From Lanius collurio (taxonomy: Eukaryota; Chordata; Aves; Passeriformes; Laniidae), in contig JACBWW010000004.1 in NCBI GenBank assembly GCA_020086605.1, positions 10,337,073-10,401,072 on the forward strand: a stretch of DNA of 64,000 nt, written 5' to 3'. A model generated the notes under the pieces. The model was not told where the DNA came from, made no database searches, and saw only the letters and a program-made list of their open reading frames with translations. This document shows positions 41,901-56,900 of the stretch, one piece after another. Made by a program: the position numbers and the translations under genes. Every line of letters starts with the position of its first letter. The stretch's first letter is position 1.

Positions 41901-44900
41901 ACAGCAAGCTTGGGAAAAGCGTGGTTTGAAATAAGAATGGAAGAGACTCGTGACACCCACTCAAGTAATAAAAAAATAAATGAATAAAGGATGTGTGGAC
42001 CAAACACGTTTACACTTATGTGGGATGAGACTACTTCCTAGCTGGTATACATGAGTATAATGAGTCTTAAAATTGTGGTGTGACAATGAAATGACAAACG
42101 GTCACAGAGAGCTTTTGTCCTGGAAAAAAAAAAAAACCAAAACTGTGGAAACAAATATGCTTCTAGCAAGAATTCTTCTTGTTTCTTTCCAGTCCCGTGA
42201 GATATTTTTCTCTCTCACGGAAGACATTAGTAGAGTTCTATAAACTGTGAACATCTGCAACCTTGTAAACCTTTGTTTACAGTACAATGGAAAAATATTT
42301 TGACAATGGATGTTTTAGGATTTTAGTCAAACACCCTAAGGGGTGGCTGATTGTTTGACCAGTTAGACTATGAAGAAAAAAGTCTATAAAAGAGTTGTAA
42401 AATAATTAAAGAAACCAATCTTGCTGCACAATTCCTGCCTGATGGATCTCTCTTCTTCTCCCTACCACTGTGGGATACTGCAACAAAAAAACACTGTCTA
42501 AATAAACATTTTACTTTGATGCTAGTGTTTGAACAAGAGACTGAGAGATGCAAAGCTTTCCAGAAAAGGACAACTCATTCTGCCTCTCCATGCTTGAAGA
42601 CCTTTAGATGAAATTAATATTGGAGGGAAAAGTCACAGATGCTGTGAAGAAAGCTACTAGATTTGGAACAGGATTACTAGACAGACTTCCTAAACAGTTT
42701 TGAGAATTGACCTGTTCATTTTGAATACATGCTAAGTACTTCTTGCAGAACAAAGGAAGTAACTTTTAAATCTCTAAAACCCTGCCAGAGACACTAGGAG
42801 ATTCAGCTAAATCTCTTCAAAAAATAAACTTACCTGCTGACAGGACAAAACCCCCATTGTTACCACTGGCAAATCCTGATCTTTATGATTTAAGGGTGTC
42901 ATGCTGAAGATGCTATTCAGCAGACTGGAATAGAAAGGATAATCTGAACTATGCACTATATCTAGTGCCACTCTTCAGCTACACAATTTAATCCAATGGA
43001 ACTGCATGCTGAAGACTAAATTAAGCAAAATTTCAAGTCAGCTGTCCGGGGCTAGTGGTGAGACATTCATTCAGCATGTTACACTCCATAAAATGTTTTA
43101 AGCATTCCTTTCTCTAGATGCATCTAGATCTGCTGATAAATTTCTGAGAAGCACAATTTTGTAATGTCACTAACATCAAAACAGGCACTAATATATTTAG
43201 CATTTTTGATAAACCAGAATGAATTTATTGTTTACAGACATCTATCATGAATTTGGTATAACTGAAAGGGTTTTACAGAAGAAAAAAAAAATTAAATGAG
43301 TAATGAGTAAATTATGAGCTTAATTCAGTTTTCATTGCTTTGCATTCATCTTAAAAGGAGAAAAAGCAGTGAGTGAACAGAAACTTCAGGTGTTTAGCAT
43401 GAGTTGGTAGAAACTTCTTTTAAGAGAAACAAAACTGGCTGGTATAAGGCACAACTCTGTGGTGTGCCAACACCACAGTAAACACACACACAAATAAATG
43501 ATTCCATGCACCAGGGATGAAATCCTATACCTAATGAATTCAGCAGTGATACTTCTAGTTCTTTCAAAGAGACCAGGAAATAATCTGAGTAATATGCACA
43601 ATTATAGGGACAACACTGTTACCAAAGTGTCTACCTCCCAAATACGTAACTATTCCAACTCTTACTAGGTAATAATCTTGTACTCACTATAAAAATTCAC
43701 TTTAGACTTGATATTGATCACTTATCTGCAATGGTAGAATAGAAATACTCTCTTTTTTTTAAAGTGGTTTGTTACGCAGTAATTGTTTTAGGAAATAGAA
43801 ATAAAGAACAATAAATGCAGCTCACCAGTATCCCAAGTGCTGATATTGTGGGGAGCACTAGACTGGTGTTCCAGCTGCCTCTTCATTAGCTGGTTCATTG
43901 TCAGAGCTCCCAAAGAGCCTCTTTTCATTTGTCTGAACTGAGCTGCAAGTCAGAAATGCAAAAGGATTTCAGGAGCTCAGACATTTAAAACTACTCTCAT
44001 TTCCTGATCTTACAAGCCAGCATGATATAAATACTGAAAGGACAATGATGGCTTGCTCTAAGGATCTTGCTCAAGTCAATATGCACCTTTCACACAACTA
44101 CACAGGGTATAACTCTGGCCCCAGTGCCATCAGTCAGAAATTACTTGGATTCACTATGTCAACTGTCAGTGCCTTTTTGCCTCCAAATATTATGAAAGCT
44201 CATCAAAAGATTTGTGAGTGTTAAGATACTACCCCAAAACTCCCATTCTGAGAGGCAATAAATGCACAGTTGAGTCTCACTCACACACAATGTACCAAGG
44301 AAGGAAACTCAGTCTCCTCCCAGCAAGGCATGGAGGACTGCTGTGTCCATGCTGACCGCAGGAAAACAAATCTACTGACACTATGTACCACCAGCATCCT
44401 CCATGGTGGCACAACCTGACCCTGCCTCCAACAAACCCATCCCTCAGGCACAACAACTGCACATTCTGCTGAAGTGTGAAGCCAGCAGCCTTTGAAGATG
44501 ACCCTTCTGTAACTTCACTCCCATTTTTCTTATAGAGAGCTATCAAGCTCTCTATAACAAGCATTCAATTTTCATTCATCCAACTATTTACTTCTTTAGA
44601 GTGATTGATTTATGAGATATGTGTCACTGCAAAATGCTCAAAGTAAAACCTTAAGGAAGACTTAAGACTTTTGGCTCATATCAATGTGGTGCTTGGGAAC
44701 ATGACTTAGTGATGGACTCAGCAGTGTTAGGTTGGACGCAAGGATCTTAAAGCTCATTTCCAATCTAAATGATTTTACATATTTTCTCTGCTTAAATTGA
44801 GGAAGAAAGAGATCATAATCAACTTCTTCCTTACTTTTTTCTCCATTCATAAAAAAAAATCAAATTGAATGAACATAATACATTTGCTTGGACAATTAAG

Positions 44901-47900
44901 CCTGCGCAATATACTTCCACCACTGAAACTAAAATCACTGTTCACTGTGTGAAGACAAGGTTTTAAGGCCCTGCTTAGACAAGGCCTGTCAAACTGCTGA
45001 CACAAGTAACCAGGAAAGCTTTTAAAATGTTACCTTAAGTACAGGTTTAAGTGTCGTCCTCAATAGGCCCTTAGAGAAAGGGCAACAAAGTAAAATCTTC
45101 TCTGAATCACCATTTTCATCCACTACTACATTCAACACCACAAAGAAGACCACTAGCTATCGGGTAGCTCCATTCTAAAATTCCTTACAGTAACCAGCTA
45201 AGCTGTGAACCTAAACACAGCGTTTCACATTATTAACTGTGATAAACAAGTACAGATAAGGGAAAAACAGTGACTTTCAGAAAGCTCTGAAGGGTTAAAT
45301 GCCTTTTCCTACATTTGTTCTACTCATTTTCTATCAGAGTTTAAAATTCATAGCAGAGCACTCCCACAAAAACAAAACAAAAAAAAATACAGGCCTTGAG
45401 CAATAATAAACAAAATAAATACTTCAGTGAAAATCTGCACTGAAATTATCTTCTTAGATGAAGTATTTAAGTTTTTCTTCATTACATCCTTTTCAGTTAT
45501 AGCCTTTTGAAGTGCGTTTAAACTCAATTTTTGGCCCAAGTACAGCATTTCTGCAAAGCGGTCCTGGTATAACTGAATTGTAGAATTGAACCAGACCAAG
45601 AGACCATTCTATGTTTCACTTTTAAAAATTATGTTGCTGATGCCTTTCACAGCCAATTAAGAGAAAAATAGCATTTCCATCGTTTCCAGGGCAATGATTT
45701 TAAATAGATGCTTTATCAATTCATCAAGCATAGAATTTCCTGATGAAAGAACAGCAATTAATGCTAGAACTGACAGGACTGCTTGGAGTGCAGATGACTG
45801 TCAAAACAGAGAAAATGATCTCTTTGAATTTTCTTAGCAGCTTTTTGCAACTGTAATTAAAAAAGTTTCATGAATATTTCACATAATCAGTCTATTGTTG
45901 AGCAGGTTTGGATTTCCAGGATTAATTATCTGATTTCTCAATAACAGCAATAATTTCAAATATTGATAAGGTAAGGGAAAAAAACCAAAACAAAATCCAA
46001 ACCACCAGAGAGCTACAAAAAAAAAGTCTAAAACCCAAAAAATATCAGAGTTTCCAGCCTTCAAACAGTGTTGGATCCAGGGTGGTTGCTGCGGACCAGC
46101 ATGTGACTTTTCATGCCTGTGACTGACCAGTGGCAAAGGGAGGTGTGCTGGTTTCAGCTGGGGTAGTTAATTTTCTTCACCGTGGCTGTTATGGGGCTGT
46201 GTTTTGGATTTGTGCTGAAGACAGGGTTGATAATAAAAAGATGCTTTTGTTATTGTGAGCAGGGCTTCCACAGAGCCAAGGCCTTTTCTGCTTTTCATGC
46301 TGTCACACTGGTGAGGAGACTGGGGGTGCATGGGAGGTTGGGAGGAGACACAGCCAGGACAGGTGACCCAAACTGACCAAAGGGATGTTCCATATCATAT
46401 GGTATCATGCTCAGAATAGAAAGTGGGGGGAAGAAGGAGGAATGGGGGACACATTTGGAGTGATGGATTTCATCTTCCCAAGTAACCATTACCTGTGACG
46501 GGGCTCTGCTCTCCTGGAGATGGCTGAACATCTGCCTGCCCATGGGAAGCAGTGAATTAATTCCTTATTTTGCTCTGTTTGCATGCATGGCTTTTGCTTG
46601 CCCTATTAAATTGTCTTTTTCACAACCCATGAGTTTTCCAGGTTTCACCCTTCCCATTCTCTCCCCTATCCTGCTGGTGGGACAGTGAGCAAGCAGTTGC
46701 CTGGGGCTTGGATGCTGGCTGGGGTTAGACCATGACAGGAGGGAAGTTCTCCTCCATCACATTTCCTACAAGTAACCTAACAAGCACATAAGAAGATCAG
46801 TAACCTTCATACAGTGGCTAGCAGTGACAGTCTTATTTGTTATCTACTGATCTGATCAGTCCACCCGTTCCCGTGGAATTCTCTATTCAAAAAGAGAAGT
46901 CCAAAGGCAAAATCTTCCAGTTACAGTCAATGATGTATGCTTTGTGTGGACAGGCACTGGCTGTACATGTAATGTTACCTATTTCTTTTGCAGAAGTGCC
47001 TTGTGCTCACAGTTCTGATCAGGGTTTATTATGCAAAGCACTGTAAAAACACATAGTAGAAGATTAAAACCATTTCAGTCTAAATGTACAAAAGACACAA
47101 TGGAAGCATTCCTATTCCTTTTTGCAGTTGGAAACTGAGGCACACAGAAAGAGGAAAGAAATATTTATATAAGAATGAATGTAGGCTCAATATCATATAG
47201 GTACTATTCCCAGTTTCATATATTGGAATTTACAGGAACTGCTAGCACTCAGCTAAACCCCAGAGATAGGTCTTAACTGGCACCTCTTCAGCTGCTTCAG
47301 TAAGTGACATCTGTATCATCAGGTGGCCAACAAATGTACTCTATGAGATGCACATGACCTGAGATGCTTGTGGGAAAACTGGGGAGGTACTCAACTAGCA
47401 TGTCTAAAATAACATTCTTCCTTTAATAAGCCAGACACCCCTTCCAAACAAATCAGCAGATGACAAATTTCAGAAACTAACATCTAACATTCCTACACTA
47501 ATCCGAAACTGAAGTTCAGCAAGACAGTTGAGATGACCTAGCAGCTCATTGGTATCAAAGGAAGTAATTTCCCCTCCCTTTTTTACTAGCCAGAGTTCCA
47601 CCCCACTGGCTTTCAGATGTGTCACCTAGATGGACACACCATTCTGAATTTTGTTAAGGGTTCTAAGGTACCTCCACCTTAACATCTTATCTTTGTGTGC
47701 TCTGTTAAGCCATGTGTCATGTCTACTTTAAACAACATAGTTCACTTTCAATTGAAATGGCTATGGGAGTCCCTGATAAAGAGCTTTCAGTGAGCTCTCA
47801 CACTTCAGTGAGCAGCTGTTGAAGTGGCATTCAAGGCATTTTACAAAAATTGCAAGAGAGTTTTTTTCCTAAGGTACAGCAAAAAATGTACCAAAGGCTA

Positions 47901-50900
47901 CAGTAACAGCCCTGTGGACTCTCATCTTCTGTTTCTGTGCACTGACAGTTGACAATGCTTTCTCAAAGGGGAAAACAAACATTTAGCTTCAGTGAATTAC
48001 TCCTTTTAGCTGCTACCTAATTTAATTCAAGAAAATCGCATTTGTCAAACTTGCCATGTCACAACAGAAAACTTTTAGCTACTAACTGCTAAAATGCTGC
48101 TGACCAGAGATTTAACAGTTCTCATGATATCCACAACAGCTGTAATTCCAAGAATCAAAGGAACTCAGAGGAAGGAATTTACCATACATGATATGCATCT
48201 GATGCACAAATACTGCCACTTTGATTTATTCCTCAAACCAGAGATAAACTTACTTGATATGGAAGAGTGACTACTTGTCTCGGGGACACCTGCTTCAAGG
48301 GTTGGTGCAGATGATGACTCTCTTGGCATTTCCAGTGTTGAAAGTCCTTTGGCAGCAGGATCTGCATGTGAAAATTGTGCTTAAAACTCTCAGCATTTAA
48401 AATCAACAAGGTTTTTCATCTTCCTTCTCCCTGGATGCCCTTTTCACATCATTTCAGTCATCCATTCACCATCTGGCATTCCCAGTAGTTTTAAAAGGAT
48501 TCAGTGTGTGTGTCATAAGAATTTTTATTGGGGCACAGGGATGTATTTCTTAAAATCACATTTTAAAGCAGACTTCTGCCTATGGTCTTCAGAGCTCATG
48601 ACTAACAAATGCACAGAGAGTTTGATATTGATCCCACTCAAGTCATTATTGGAACCACCAACATGGAAATAAGAGAGAGACCACTCATGTAAAGCTAGTT
48701 TAAGTGACAGCTTAGTATCTTTACAAGCCTTAGTATCTTTTAAAAGGTAATCATGTCATCAGTTTTCATTCAAGAGGCTGTTGACCTAGCATTTAATCCT
48801 GAAGATTCACAGTTTAAAATTCTGCATTAAAAAGGTTCCACATGGTATTTCAGAACTGGGACAGCCCTTCCAAGCAGTTTTAAGGGTGACAGTGTTCATT
48901 ACTGCATGAAAGCTGGCCCTTATTAATGGTCAAAAAAGCACCGAGTCTAATTGCACAATTCTTTCAAGACCACACTTCTCTATATGAAAAGTTCAAAAGC
49001 ACTCAGTTCTCTTTAATTTTTATAAAGCTCCAGTAGTTCTTCAGCTTATTAGAACCATAAATGGGACAAGAGGCCAGAAACCTAAAGGGAACAGTGTAAC
49101 TATGATTACACGGAACAATTTCACCTTGTAAATGTGGAATATCCTAAGAAGAAATTATACTGTGGCTCCCTCTGAAGTAATTAGGAAAAAAGTGAGGTTG
49201 GGAATGCATAAATATTCTCCCTCACTTCAACAGGAATGCATAAATATTCTCCCTCACTTCAACAGCAACAAAGTACTGAGGCCTGAAGGATTCTGCCCTT
49301 TTTTATTAATATGTTAAAAAACCTGGTAAAATTCTAATAACTAAAAAATCCTAGGGAAAAAAAAAAGCCAAGAAATTAAAAAGGCAGCAGCATACAGTTT
49401 TTCAAACTGATAGATCCAATTGGAATCTAAGGAAGAGCTAAAAGTCACTTGATCTCCACCTGAAAAAACTTAGTAACAAAACTTTGCACTGAAATCACCT
49501 GAAAAAACTTAGGGTACACAGAGGATTGTCCAGCTTTGAATTTTAAATATTTAACAAACACAAGCAATGAAAACTTTGTGGATACCCAATACAAAGAAGG
49601 CTAAAAACAGATTTTAGTGTATAAAAACCAAAATATATATGTATGTCTATGCCTAAATGCAAACTGTGGTTAATTCCAAGTGTTCTTCTGAAGTCTACAG
49701 CCTGCTCAGCCTTGTGCTTTGTTCTCCATTCTGCTTTCCACTGCCTTATGCTAGCAAAAGAAATAAGGGCCAAAAATCACTGCACCAAAAGAGAATCAGT
49801 GTAGCACGGACTAGATTAGCAGGATAAAAGGCACCAAAGTATGACCCCTTTTCTGACTCCCAGCATAAAGAGGACAGGGAGTTTCATTCCCTAACCTGGA
49901 TATCAGAATGAATATTTTTATCACGGAACTCCACTTCTTTTTCAAATGGGCCCTTTACACATTCATCATGGCTGACTGGTCAGCACATTCCTTGTGAGGA
50001 AAAAACACCTGAAAGCACTCAGCTAGCACATCAGATGCTATAAATACCCACGTCTCTCTATAAATAAACACGTCTCCTTACACTGGTCTGTTACTAAAAC
50101 CTTCACGCAAAAAATAAACCTTTTGATCAGGTGAGTGAGCTCACCTGCCTCCTTCTGCTCTCCCAGCTTGTCAAGGATGTTAAAGGAAATGTCCAGGTAT
50201 TCCCTCTGAATAGCACTCACAGCAATCTTCCTCTGCTTCCTCTGGCGAGGAACAATCTGAATCTTAAATTCTGACTCCTCAGTCTCTTCTTCTTGTTTCT
50301 GCTCTGTGTTTTGTTCGGTGTCAGACTCTGTATTGGTATCAAGTTTATCACTTTCCGTTTGCTTTTCAGAATCTTCAGGGACTTTAATAAGGACTGTCTT
50401 TACATTTGGGCTTGGAATTGTTCCACTAGGTTTAATTTCCTCCACACTGAGCTCAGAGTTATCATCAAGGGACATTTCTGGAAGGGCAGATGATTTCTGC
50501 AGCAAGTCCCTTTTCTGTTTCAGTGTTAGTGAGTTTCCAGAGGACATGTCCTGAAATTCTCCTGACTTAACTAACTCTGAAGAGTCCTTCTGATCTTTGG
50601 GAGTAGTGGAGATGACCTCCTCTATTCCTGCTGAAGCCTTGTCGCTTGTATCCTTAGAACTAAAGTCTTTGGAGCAATCTTCAATGCTGAACTGTACCAG
50701 TGGAGTTGTGCTGAGGCTGAGTGCAGACACATTGATAGGAGTTGAAGGAGATGAAACAGCAGTTTTGCCAGAGACCTCATCGTTCAGAGGATTTGTTGTT
50801 TCTTCTTCTTCATCACTCTCCACTATTCTAAGGGGAGGAAGTGGTTCAAAGACTAAAGAGTCACTGTCTGAAGCAGAGAGCACTGAATGTTTTTCAGGAC

Positions 50901-53900
50901 CCGATGTTGAATCGGAGGACAAATCGATCAGATCTAAATCTTCCTTGGGACCATCAGTTTCAACTGGGGAGTCCACTTTCACTTCATAGGTTTCCATGCA
51001 GTTTAGCCTAACCTCTGGTATGACAGGTCTTTTTGTTTCCTGGAAACTCTCTGTATGAGGAAGACTTTCTTGTGTGTCTACATTTTCAGCCTTGGTAGAA
51101 GAATTCTGCCGAGACCGCCCGTAATCGCTCTGCCTGTGCACGGCGTAGGCAGCAGGGACAGGAGGCTTTTCTAAGTCACACCGGTCTATGCAGGACTTCC
51201 TGCGATGTTCATCTAATGAAAACAACAGGGAGTCTGCATTCCCTATATCAAGAGATTTTTGTTTTAGAGAGCGCAGTTTTTTTTTCTGAATGCTTTCTTC
51301 TCTCACACAGCGTAGAATGCTGTCTTGTAAGGCCCCCGTCTCTCTATATTCAGCCAGCTCTATTTCACCTGATCAAAACAGAAAAAGCTAATACTACCTC
51401 AGCTGGAGACTTTTGGCAGATACTTTCATCTTTATATCACAATTCAACATGAGTGACATTTTAAATACAAACCCAGTATTAGTCAAAATTGCCCATATCT
51501 TGTTTTAACCTCAGAATCAAATTACATGGATTTTTACAACAAATAGTAACAAAAACCTGTTATTTGGATAGTAGAGTTTATGTAAATACTGTCCAAACTC
51601 TATTCATCCTGCACAGATGTACCTTGAAGATAGAATGTTTAGCCTTGTGCATTGAAAAAAGGTGGTGCACGCATGTAATTTCCACAGATACCTGGCATGG
51701 CTGCATGTAGTACACCTATGTATTATTTGCTGCAGCAGAACAGGCTTAAAATGGATGCTTTGATTCAAAAAGCAAGGGTAGTATTGGCAGTGAGGATATT
51801 GCAGCACAAGCTTGAGATCAGAGAATTTTTGCCTGGTGATTCTAGAATCCAGCAGAGTCCAGCAGCTATCACAGCACTCAGTCCTGCCTCCTCATCCTAG
51901 GGAGGAAGGCAGTGAGCACAGCTGCACCTGCTGGCACCACCACTGCACTGGTGTTCTGCTGTGTGAACACACTCATTGAGAACACTGTAAAACATTGTTA
52001 CCACTGTTATTGTTGTGATTATGAATTACGTGTTTTCACATAAAAAGGAATATTCCTAATCATTAATATTCACATATTTCAAAATACTCCACATATGAAT
52101 CACCATAAGGAGAAAACCAGTGATGAAATTTAAGTGTTCACTCTAATCAGAATCACACCCCCTCCCTGTGCAAAAACCTGAAAGGAAAAAAAAAGCAGGT
52201 GGGTGGTAGTGGAAATCTCTTCAACTTTTTTTGAGTCTATTTATTCCAGACACCAAAATTTGAAATCAAAATAGTTCTCACTTTTTGAAAACCCCAAATG
52301 AACATTTTTGCCAGTGGAAAACAATATTTGCAGCAGCAACAGCAAATTTGCTTACCATAGAGTCCCAACTTATAAACAAAATCAATTTCTGGAAAAAAAT
52401 AATTTGAGTAAAAAATCTTCAGCCCAAGATCTGAAGAAAATTTTAAAAAGTTCTCTTAATGATTTTTTAATTCAGAAGAGTTTAATGTTTCAGAAAACAA
52501 CTTCTAATTTTAGATATATTTACTCTGGAGGGCCTACTTTGAGATTCCTGAAAACTAATTCATTCAGGGAAATGAGTGTTCTGAAGAGTCAGAGTAGTTA
52601 TATTAAAATTAGGCAGTGCAACAAACTCTACAAAGAAAGGTGGTAGCTTGAAACTAAGAGTAGGAAATTGTATTTCTGCATGAGTTTATACCAACAAAAC
52701 AATTCATACTTCTCTGAGCATTCATCTCAACTGGTTGATATTTCACCATTTTGCTGCCACCAATTCTTTTCAGTCTTGCAAAGAAAGTTTGAGACTCTTT
52801 ATTGCAAGGTCCAGTTGGTGTATCATGAATATCAGATTCATCAAAAACACTGTCTTCCTCTGCTGGAGAAAAAAAAAACTTTATTACTCTTAAGAGAGTG
52901 CAATTTCTTGAATGAAAAGCTGTCTATGTAACAAAACCTCAGCTAGTGTAAATTAAACTTGAATTGAAAAATGAGTTTTGCAAGAAAATTTGTATCCCAG
53001 GTTTAACTTCGTCATTCTTTTTATATCTTGAGTTAAGGTCAGAGACAAATGAAAAATGGGTTACAGTGCAACAAAAACATAACAAAACTTCTACCATTCT
53101 AAGCTGATCTTCCCTACTGATAATAATACAGATTCTTTAGAAGGAAGAAATCCACTAGATTGGGACACTGACTTGAGTAAACAACTTCTGTAGTGATCAC
53201 AGAGAAATGCTAAATTGAAGAAGATGGAAATTAGTGCAAGAACTACAAGGTAAGTAATAAACCAGTAAAATAAGAAAGTGAAAAAGGAAGACATGTATAA
53301 TCTTGGGAATCTGATAATCGTAACAGTAATAGAATAGGACCCAGAAGTATGTATTATGAAATTATTGATCTAAGTAACAATAGTAAAACCTTATGTTCTG
53401 ATTTGAGACCAGCCAGATGAAAATGGCAAAGAGAAAAAAAGATCCAAATTTATTTATCCATTAAAAAAAATGCCGCACCATCTATGTGAAACGGCTATTA
53501 AAAAAAACAGAAATAAATAAGTAAAAAATCCATATCTATCATGTGGAATCATTCTGTAATTCTACATCAGTAATTCATCTCCAAGGAAATAAGAAACACT
53601 ACTGGGACAATAAAGAAAACAGAGCACTTAAAAGAAAAACAAAATTTGCCTTGTTTATTCTAGCAAGCAAATATGGAGAGGAAATGCAGTTGGTGTCTGG
53701 GAGTGAAGGGGCAAATAAGTCAAAGATCTAGAATGGACAAAAACTGAAGACTTAAATGAGACATAAATATCTTTAGCTTTGAAACTGCTGGAAAGTTGCT
53801 AGTAAATGGGAAGATAGGAAACTGCCACCAGGGCATCAGGGACAGATACCTAATAGAAATGATGGATCCAAAAAAATCAATCGAAGTTGACAATAAGAAT

Positions 53901-56900
53901 TTCTACAAGAACTGGCTTTAATAAGCTAGAAGATCACTTTTAATGTCATGTCCTATGTGTAACTTCTTCTTCCCCTTAGCAGCAAATGTTTCTTTTCAGA
54001 ATGTTTAGCATCAGTTCTACAGTAATCAGTACACTTGATCTTCACAACACTCGTGATCCCCACAGCAAAGTTCAGCAGAAAAACTAGGAAAAAAGTTCAA
54101 TAGTGGAGAAATCCATCTTTAGCATAGGAATTCTTGCTGCCTGACAATAAAATCCTCATCTGTTCACTATCTAAACACCACCTCTGATGATGACAGCAAC
54201 ACATACACACCACCTGACCAGTGATTAAACAAGTCTCTTTAGAAAAGGTGGGAATGGCTTCAACTTTCCAAGTCTCTATGGAATTACATTGGCTGCTTTT
54301 TGAAGGTGAAAGAAAACTTTTCTACATCCTCCTTTTTCTGCAGCCCTTCCACAAAGGAGGAGAACAAGCCTATGGTTAAATCAGTATTTACAGAGTAAAA
54401 CTTGCCTATTTATGGTCTTTCACCTCTGTGCAGCCCAAAGCCATTCAGAACAGCTTTGGAAAGCAAGTAAATATTATTCTCCTTACTGTAAACATAAGGA
54501 AACAATGCTGAAGTGAGAGACACAAGGCCACCCAGGGAACCAGTATTGGACAAGCTGGGTACTTGGGCACCTCACATTGTCTTTAAAACATCTCAGAATC
54601 AATCTAGAAAGTTAATGCACTTTTGAAACGCATTATTAAATCATTATGAACTAATTTCTCTCAAAACAAAGACAAATTCATAGTAGGGCCACAGTTATCT
54701 TAACCCCCTTAGCCCTACACTAGCAATACAAAATGTCCAACGGAGTGAGGATATGCAATATAAAGTTTAAATTCACGTTGAGGTTGCTTTAATTCACTAG
54801 AGCAGAGTAATAAGAATGTTCAGGTAAACAAAACGTCGTGCTCTTGTTTTGTGGGATATCTTTCCACGAGCAGCAAGCAGCAAAAGAGGAAAAGGTACTG
54901 ACATGAAAACATAAGAGTTTCTTGGATTTTTCTTCAGAAGAGTTTGCTGCATACCAAAAAGACTATTTGAGAAGGAAGATGTAAACAGCAAATAAGCAGC
55001 TAAAAAGCAAAATAGCTGGAAGTAGGATACAGAATATCAAAAGAACCTGTTAAACTTTGAACATTAACACTTATTATGAAACTAACCTCACAAACCTAAG
55101 GAATTACACTCAGTGACACCATGGTACTAGAAGCCCCAGGCTTACACTAGTTCATATCATCCCAGTACCTCTGCTACACCTGGCAAGCACATACAGAGCT
55201 AACAATCAGATATGGGGTCTAGGAGTTGAACCTCACATTCTTTTGCCTTTAAACATCCACATAGATGCTTGCATTAACCTTTCAACTTCAGCCCCTTTAA
55301 AGAGAAAAACTATAGACTGAATTCATAGTTTTATCCTTTCAGTGTCAAATATTTGCTACTATTTCATGTTATTACAAACTAAAATCAGAACGTAGTGGCA
55401 GGCTGGTTGCACACATTATGTGTCAGCATGATCAGCTAGCACTGCCATAGAAAAGGCCAAGGACTATCCAGACATGGTGACTGAACCATTAAGTCTAAGA
55501 TACATTCCCCTGAGAGATGTGAGACTACTGTGCTAACTCAGGCTATGGAGCAGCTGAGAATGTCTGTTATTATACATGGCCATACTGGTCACATAAGTCA
55601 GACTCAATTCCAAGTATTATGTTCTAAAGTTCAGACCATATTTACCCATTTCTGCAACATCTGCAAGATTCATGAATTAAATCAATGACTATCATACAAA
55701 TTAGAGTGGTAAAAGTACCTTTCTCCTTTTCACTGTACCGGCTTATGTTACTGTTGTCACTATACAAAGGACCAGCAGTTGCATGGGGCTTGCAGCTGTG
55801 ATACTGAGCGTTGAGGGTATTGACTGTGATGTGGATTAGGTGAAGTACAATCTTGCTGATTTCACAGTCTCTGTAGGGGTACTGTTCAGCAAAAGAGAAA
55901 AACTTCAGCCTAAAAACTAACTTTTCTCCTTGGATAAACATTCAGGCAGTAGAACAGAAAAATTACAATAATACTGTCAGCTGGATGCCCTTTGCCTTCC
56001 CTTGATTATACATTTCCAAATGCATCAAGAGAAGTAGGATCGTTGATAGCTTTGTACACAGAATTATTTTAATAAAATACTGAAAGTCCATATTAGTAAT
56101 ATTTAGTGTCTGCACTTCCTTGTATGCCTTATAGACCTGCTAGAAATTTGTTAACCATATTAAAAGTATTCACAGCTCCATTTCAGTGCATAAATGCATT
56201 ACATTTTAACAGCATTTCCCAAAAAGCTCACTTTTTATCACTCAGCTTAAGGATACAAACTGCTAAACTGACACATTCCTTCATTTAAAATCACTACTAT
56301 TTTTTTTAAATTAATTCTAAGTTACTCAAAATACTTCTCACTGTAATTTCATACATCATTTTCCTATATTTCAAATCCATATTTTCCTTTTCTCAGGTAA
56401 ACACTTGAAAGACAATTTAGACTGCAGAAGCACAGAGGAAGTCAGTTGAACAGACTAAATCCCAGCTATTTCAGACATTGAAATTAAATGCAGTAGGTAT
56501 ACAGAGAAAAGTGTCCTTTACAGCTCCTTTCACTTGCCATACATTCAGGTGTTCCCTGTAATAAATTTCAAATTGAAGTGTAAATTTTTCTGTGGACAGT
56601 GCCTTGTTAAGATCACTCACCTTATAGAGAATAACAAGCAGAGCCTTTAACCACATCTGCCGAATGTGAGGTTTGAGGGACCACAGGGAGCAGCGAGGAG
56701 GCTGCTGGAAGTAATGCCTTAGCTGGGGGCAAGTGCAGTATTTCAACACCTGCACCACCAAGGGAAGAAGGTGTTTTCCCAGGTTGATGTTATAGTCCAT
56801 CACCTGAAAAGAAGACAGGAGTTACTTCACCATACCAAATCCACTGATGTTGAAAAACAAAATAATTAATACAGCTGAGGAATTAGTTAAGTGAAAAGAA

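Larger units (their letters stand above)
43943..48253 (-). other. UNC79: UNC79 intron, 4.3 kb
   Basis: The most repeat-laden intron: a 12-bp hairpin, a CR1 3' end, the solo LTR and a MIR-like relic. Confidence 0.85.
48362..50144 (-). other. UNC79: UNC79 intron, 1.8 kb
   Basis: Holds the 2 x 32 bp tandem duplication and the 17-bp direct repeat. Confidence 0.85.

Noticed and set aside
44530..44557. 12-bp hairpin as a transcription terminator
   Set aside because: Intrinsic terminators do not apply here, and the hairpin lies in an intron without a T tract in a meaningful position.
46182..46543. Open frames inside the solo LTR
   Set aside because: LTR sequence is non-coding; the frames are short and on both strands.
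50293..50989. Plus-strand open frames antisense to the giant exon
   Set aside because: They are shadows of a long coding exon; their Ser/Leu-rich composition mirrors the antisense of Glu/Ser codons.
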